Shown piece by piece: positions 61,901 through 64,000 of a stretch of 64,000 nucleotides of DNA (positions are counted from its first letter, which is position 1; every line of letters begins with the position of its first letter). This stretch comes from Trileptium ribeirensis (taxonomy: Eukaryota > Nematoda > Enoplea > Enoplida > Thoracostomopsidae). Under the pieces are notes generated by a model, which saw only the letters and a list, made by a program, of their open reading frames with translations, did no database searches and had not been told where the DNA came from. Both the position numbers and the translations under genes were made by a program. Where the stretch lies: NCBI GenBank assembly GCA_030248225.1, contig JASANE010016153.1, positions 48,646 through 112,645 of the forward strand. The letters run 5' to 3'.

Positions 61901-64000
61901 TCCAAAAATATCCGAAATCTTAACTGTATTCTGAGATGTTAACTAGGTGGTACAAATCTCACTATAAATTAAGTTATGTTTGATTAATAGGCTGACACAA
62001 ACTCGTCCACAAAAGTTTTGATATTTGTCAAATGGTTGATATACATCATAAAATACAGTGTAGATGACAAATTCTGGTCTGCAATTTTTCGAACTTAAAC
62101 GAAAAAAGTTTGAAATTAACTGTTCATATCCAGATCCTATGCAGCAATTTTCATCCGAATGTATGGATTATCGTAAGCCGCATCCGTGCACCTGTACCAA
62201 TCAAAAATTTGACTCGACGTTTGTCTACTGTATAGCAATCAACGTTATTGTGTGCCTTCCAGTGATAACCGTAAGGAAATTTTTTTGTCATTACTTCACA
62301 GTATGTGTATGTTAGTTTTTATACTAATTTTATAGGAATCCTCAAAATAGTACAAAAAAGAAAATTGCTCGAGCGATCGGATATATGGTGATCCAACGTT
62401 AATGTGTGTATAACTCATTGGTGATATAAAATAAAATTTTTGTTCGTAATGTTTTTTCACGCTATACCCCTCGACTACACGCGGTGATTTCTCGCACCAC
62501 AATGGAGTTAAAGTACCGGTTTGTAGATATCCGGTCGTCCCCCATGAGCGTATAAAATGTTCCTAACATATTATTATTATGAAACACGAATGTATCTGTC
62601 GAGGAATTATGTGTCGAATGGGCCAGGGACCCAGACTTTAGCACCGTAATTCGATACCAAGAGCCATGCGCCCATCAACATTGATATAACACTTAATATG
62701 TATAGTCATTATAATGCGTGTCAGCATAGCATATGGCAGAACTCTTCTAAATAGGTCGCGCATCGATATCCAGAATAACCATGATGTGCAGACAATATGA
62801 AACATGATGTGTTGTCAAAATAACTGCGTCATACTCAAAGAAAATTGGAATTGAAGAACGAACAAATCAATCAAAAAGGAAGCGTTTAACGGGATAATTT
62901 AAATTCCGCAATGCTTAGTTTTTCAACTAGGTCAAAAATTACTGAATTATCATTCCAGGCCTCTAAGTTTCAAAATCACTCCTTCGGTCGCGTCCCTCGC
63001 CGTCACTAGGGATCCCAACTAGGCGCTTAATAACCATTTTTGTAACAAAAGACAAGATAACCAAAATTCCCCGAGATTTTGCACCTTCGTTCGTGGTCCT
63101 ATACTATTCATTCAGAACCAGACACTTACCAGTAGCGCCCAATTTTTCAGAATAATTTATCACGGTCTCCCTCACTAAACGGACTCTAACGGCCACTCAT
63201 TGTACTTACGCTTTCTCTTTTTTTATCAGTACGCAACCAGGCTTAATTCCGCATACTATTTTTCCACTACCTAAAAAACTAATAAAATGAGCGTTGTTTC
63301 ATGCACTTCTATACTTTCGAGTTTTGGAAAACCTTGCAAAGACCAGCGCGAGGCTTGCTTTTGTTTTCGCGGCTTACGTGATTGCTTCAGCTTACACCTC
63401 CGAGCCGACTATACCGTAACTTCCTTCGTGTGTTATTAGAATGACGCACCATGGCCCACTTACGCGGCGGTTAACAATTATTTATTTATTAATATTTTCT
63501 TACATGGTCGTGGGGTTTTATTTATAATGTCACCAAAAATATATGTGTACCTAGTCATTTCTCATTCGGAGACCGAGGCAGGCGGAACGGCGGGGTCTCG
63601 TGGGGGTACTGAGGCTGAGCGCGTCGGGTGTACCGCAGAGTGTGCGCCTCCCAATTTTGGCCCCATCTCGCCATCCACTTCCTTTCGCTAGTTTTTCGTT
63701 TTCGTTTCGTTCTGCACTTCCTATCAGGGTTCGGTCTTCTCGCCCAGTCATAATGAGGTGGAAAAGAGTCCCTCCTAGTTTTTTTTTGAAGTTTCCCAAA
63801 TTCCCGTAGAGAGGGTCGCAGTGTTGCAAAGGATGCTCCGCGCACCACGTCCACGTCGTGTCTGATCCACCGTGTGCATCCTGATAAGCCTAAGCCTAAT
63901 TAAGCTAAGGTATTTATTATATGATATATATACATTTAGCCTTAAAGCAAGTACCACCGCTCTAATTTGTTCTTTTTCTAAAGCATAACGTAGCCCTCAG
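58967..64000 (-). repeat. Right arm of the giant inverted repeat (continues past the window)
   Basis: Reverse-complement partner of 52131-58966, with anchors as listed there. At 64000 the match is still running (the last 50 bases correspond to 52131-52180), so the true arm length is unknown. The first ~80 bp of block B (the GTTAGAAAAAC part) are missing here between about 59740 and 59760. No convincing gene was found. Confidence 0.9.

Noticed and set aside
1..64000. CRISPR arrays, bacterial operons or phage genes
   Set aside because: Nothing of the kind; introns, LINE and SINE-like elements and long non-coding DNA show a eukaryotic nuclear sequence.

Overview
This is an animal (metazoan) nuclear genomic window, AT-rich and gene-poor. 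It contains a split gene with kilobase-scale GT-AG introns, a CR1/Jockey-type LINE, degraded LTR-retrotransposon gag genes, MITE-like elements and tRNA-derived repeats. The lineage cannot be fixed from the sequence; a non-vertebrate animal is the best guess.

Layout. 1-462 is the 3' end of an unrecognised gene. 2070-4770 is a 5'-truncated LINE whose reverse transcriptase frame is broken by one frameshift. 4.8-18.5 kb is mostly non-coding: a candidate exon (5228-5672), an exact 50-bp tandem duplication, a 446-bp MITE-like element, two facing tRNA-like heads, a minus-strand gag remnant (11.66-12.57 kb), a 1.1-kb C-depleted purine tract, and a small repeat cluster with a hairpin near 17.6 kb. 18521-22338 is a decayed gag-like gene with 26 units of a 21-bp (7-residue) repeat, a gag core and a CCHC zinc knuckle, but no protease or polymerase. 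22775-23568 may be a small two-exon gene.

The one well-supported host gene is a six-exon F-box-like/leucine-rich-repeat gene on the plus strand (25047-45297). All five introns are GT-AG, the phases agree at each junction (1,1,1,0,1), and the joined frame closes at 568 codons including the stop. Its introns (1.6-8 kb) hold repeat copies, a hAT-like non-autonomous element and tandem duplications.

From 45.3 to 52.1 kb there is intergenic sequence with dispersed repeat fragments. From about 52131 to the window end lies a very large, diverged inverted repeat: a left arm of about 6.8 kb and a right arm of at least 5 kb meet at a GC-rich hairpin near 58967. The right arm runs off the window. I found no convincing gene inside the palindrome; it is the most unusual structure here.
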